Part shown: one piece after another, positions 50,395-51,847 of the stretch
Numbering within the stretch: the stretch's first letter is position 1
Layout: the number at the start of each line of letters is the position of its first letter
Source: Nocardia fusca NBRC 14340
GTDB lineage: Bacteria > Actinomycetota > Actinomycetes > Mycobacteriales > Mycobacteriaceae
Assembly (NCBI RefSeq): GCF_001618425.1
Contig: NZ_BDCU01000052.1
Location: forward strand, 1 to 51,847
Length of the DNA: 51,847 bases
Reading direction: 5' to 3'
Notes under the pieces: model-generated
Told to the model about the DNA's origin: nothing
The model's database searches: none
What the model saw: the letters and a program-made list of their open reading frames with translations, nothing else
Program-made: the position numbers and the translations under genes

Positions 50395-51833
50395 TCGAAG
50401 GATTCAACCTGATCGGCGGGCAATGGGTTCCAGCGTCATCCGGGGCGACGTTCGAGCGGCGCAATCCCGCCGACCAGGACGACGCGATCGGGGTGTTCCC
50501 GGATTCCGCCGCCGACGATGTCGCCGCCGCTGTCGGCGCGGTCGCCGCCGCCGCACCGCAGTGGGCGGCGACACCACCCGAGCGCCGCGCGGCAATCCTG
50601 GAAGCCGCGGCCGTGCACCTCGAAGCGCAGGCGGCCGAACTGGTCGAGGAACTCGTCCGAGAGGAGGGAAAAACCCGGGCCGAGGCGGCCATGGAAGTCG
50701 GTCGCACTCCGATGAACCTGCGTTATTACGCCGGTGAGGCGCTACGTACCACCGGCAGTACGTTTCCGAGCCCGGGGGAGGGGCTGGTCCTCACTCTGCG
50801 CGAACCCGTTGGCATCGTCGCGGCGATCACCCCGTGGAACTTTCCGCTGAACATTCCCTCCCGCAAACTCGGGCCGGCTCTGGCCGCAGGTAATGGCGTC
50901 GTGTTCAAACCGTCGGAACTGACCCCGTTGCTGGCGCAGCGCCTGGTCGAGGCATTGCTGGCCGGCGGGCTTCCGGCCGATGTTCTCGCGCTGGTCCAGG
51001 GGAATGGCCGGGCCGGTGCCGCACTCGCCGCGGATGAACGGGTCGACGCCGTGACATTCACCGGTTCCACCGCGGTGGGCCGGGCGATCCACGCGGCTGT
51101 GGGGTCGGCGCGGCGCAGTCAGCTCGAAATGGGCGGTAAGAATCCCGTGATCGTCCTCGAAGACGCCGATATCGCCGCCGCCGCCGCGCTGATCGTCAAA
51201 GGCGCTTTCGGTTTGTCGGGTCAGGCGTGTACCGGGACCAGCCGGGTGATCGCGGTGGACACGATCCACGACCGGCTGCTGGGTCGGGTGGTGGAACTGG
51301 CCGAAAAGATCATCGTCGGGCCGGGCGCGGACCCGGCCGTGGGTATGGGCGCCCTCGCGAGTGCGGCGCAACTGGACAAATTCCTCGACTATGTGCGGAT
51401 TGCGCGTGCGGAAGGCGCCGAACTGGTCTGTGGCGGAGAGAGCCTGGATATCGGCAAGGGATACTTCGCTGCCCCGACCGTGTTCGCCGGCGGCCGGGCG
51501 GATATGCGCGTGGCCACCGAAGAAGTGTTCGGGCCGCTGCTGGTGTTCCTGCGCGCCTCCGATTTCGACGAGGCCGTCGCGCTCGCCAACCGCACGGAAT
51601 ACGGGCTCAGCGCGGGAATCGTGACCAACGACCTGACGCGGGCGCTCGCGTTCGCCGGCCGTTCCGAATCGGGGCTCGTGAAAATCAACCAGCCCACCAC
51701 CGGAATGAGCATGAACGCGCCGTTCGGCGGCTACAAGGCCTCGAGCACTCAGAACCACAAGGAACAGGCCGGGGATTCGATGATGCGGTTCTACCAGGCC
51801 GAAAAAACCGTTTACCTCAGCACTTCGGCCTGA
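50391..51833 (+). CDS. Aldehyde dehydrogenase (NAD(P)+)
   Basis: A 480-residue aldehyde dehydrogenase. The catalytic Cys is near 280 (SGQACTGTSR) and the general-base Glu near 246 (LEMGGKNP). The cofactor segment is TPWNFPLNIPSRKLGPALAA. The closest style is the semialdehyde dehydrogenase group (succinate or 2-ketoglutarate semialdehyde), but substrate residues cannot be read with certainty. It would oxidise the aldehyde made by the upstream oxidase. The GTG start overlaps the reductase stop by four bases. It ends 14 bases before the window end, so the operon may continue. Confidence 0.92.
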   Translation: MIEGFNLIGGQWVPASSGATFERRNPADQDDAIGVFPDSAADDVAAAVGAVAAAAPQWAATPPERRAAILEAAAVHLEAQAAELVEELVREEGKTRAEAAMEVGRTPMNLRYYAGEALRTTGSTFPSPGEGLVLTLREPVGIVAAITPWNFPLNIPSRKLGPALAAGNGVVFKPSELTPLLAQRLVEALLAGGLPADVLALVQGNGRAGAALAADERVDAVTFTGSTAVGRAIHAAVGSARRSQLEMGGKNPVIVLEDADIAAAAALIVKGAFGLSGQACTGTSRVIAVDTIHDRLLGRVVELAEKIIVGPGADPAVGMGALASAAQLDKFLDYVRIARAEGAELVCGGESLDIGKGYFAAPTVFAGGRADMRVATEEVFGPLLVFLRASDFDEAVALANRTEYGLSAGIVTNDLTRALAFAGRSESGLVKINQPTTGMSMNAPFGGYKASSTQNHKEQAGDSMMRFYQAEKTVYLSTSA

Positions 51834-51847
51834 GCCGCGCTGCCGAC

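Noticed and set aside
1..51847. CRISPR arrays, rRNA and tRNA genes
   Set aside because: No regularly spaced repeats and no rRNA or tRNA signatures were seen anywhere in the window by eye.

Overview
The window is high-GC actinobacterial DNA, most likely from Nocardia or a close relative in the Mycobacteriales. The gene order from about 0.3 to 33 kb follows the Mycobacterium tuberculosis block Rv3043c-Rv3026c (ctaD, serB2, ABC ATPase, NUDIX, enoyl-CoA hydratase-like, two methyltransferases, methylglucose lipopolysaccharide genes, electron-transfer flavoprotein genes, GNAT and PlsC acyltransferases). Lineage-specific genes are inserted into that block. The genus comes from this remembered gene order and from codon style, not from a database search. 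No rRNA, tRNA or CRISPR array was seen.

0-10.5 kb: cytochrome c oxidase subunit I (ctaD), phosphoserine phosphatase (serB), a PTH2-domain protein, an ABC ATPase, a NUDIX hydrolase, an enoyl-CoA hydratase-like protein, a SAM methyltransferase and a THUMP-like methyltransferase. Three copies of a roughly 250-bp palindromic repeat lie in the gaps (one cut by the window edge, one inverted). A second, MITE-like palindrome lies just before serB. Several genes here look leaderless, with a TANNNT box 6-8 nt before the start codon.

10.5-23 kb: a membrane-anchored periplasmic-binding-protein-like protein is coupled to a P-loop ATPase, with no known function. A DUF1697 gene follows. Next come genes matching the mycobacterial methylglucose lipopolysaccharide region: a hexapeptide acyltransferase, a PQQ-repeat lipoprotein, and a translationally coupled methyltransferase, GH57 and GT4 operon. 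The etfB-etfA pair follows, with a palindromic operator candidate and a strong terminator.

23-33 kb: accessory genes (an alpha/beta hydrolase lacking its nucleophile serine, an Fsr-like MFS pump, an AraC regulator, a frameshifted gene, an SDR with a CxCxxC small protein, a small secreted protein, LysR), then type II NADH dehydrogenase and the GNAT/PlsC acyltransferase pair.

33-42.3 kb: an Asp/His-rich secreted protein under a nested palindrome. Then two copies of one module, each a structured leader of about 240 nt followed by a 48-residue microprotein; one copy is coupled by a 2-nt gap to a PatA-like acyltransferase. Next is a TetR-controlled hydrolase / acyl-CoA ligase / truncated SDR cluster. 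A PF04672-type methyltransferase and an integrase remnant close this mosaic stretch.

42.3-51.8 kb: a catabolic-looking locus. It holds an ion-transporter-like permease, an MFS transporter, a PucR regulator and a divergent operon GlcG/HbpS-like - heme-oxygenase-like diiron oxidase - Rieske ferredoxin - FAD ferredoxin reductase - aldehyde dehydrogenase. The diiron oxidase keeps all six metal ligands at CADD-like spacing. With no Rieske oxygenase present, it is the natural terminal oxidase for the electron chain. This locus and the duplicated leader/microprotein module are the two best candidates for undescribed systems.
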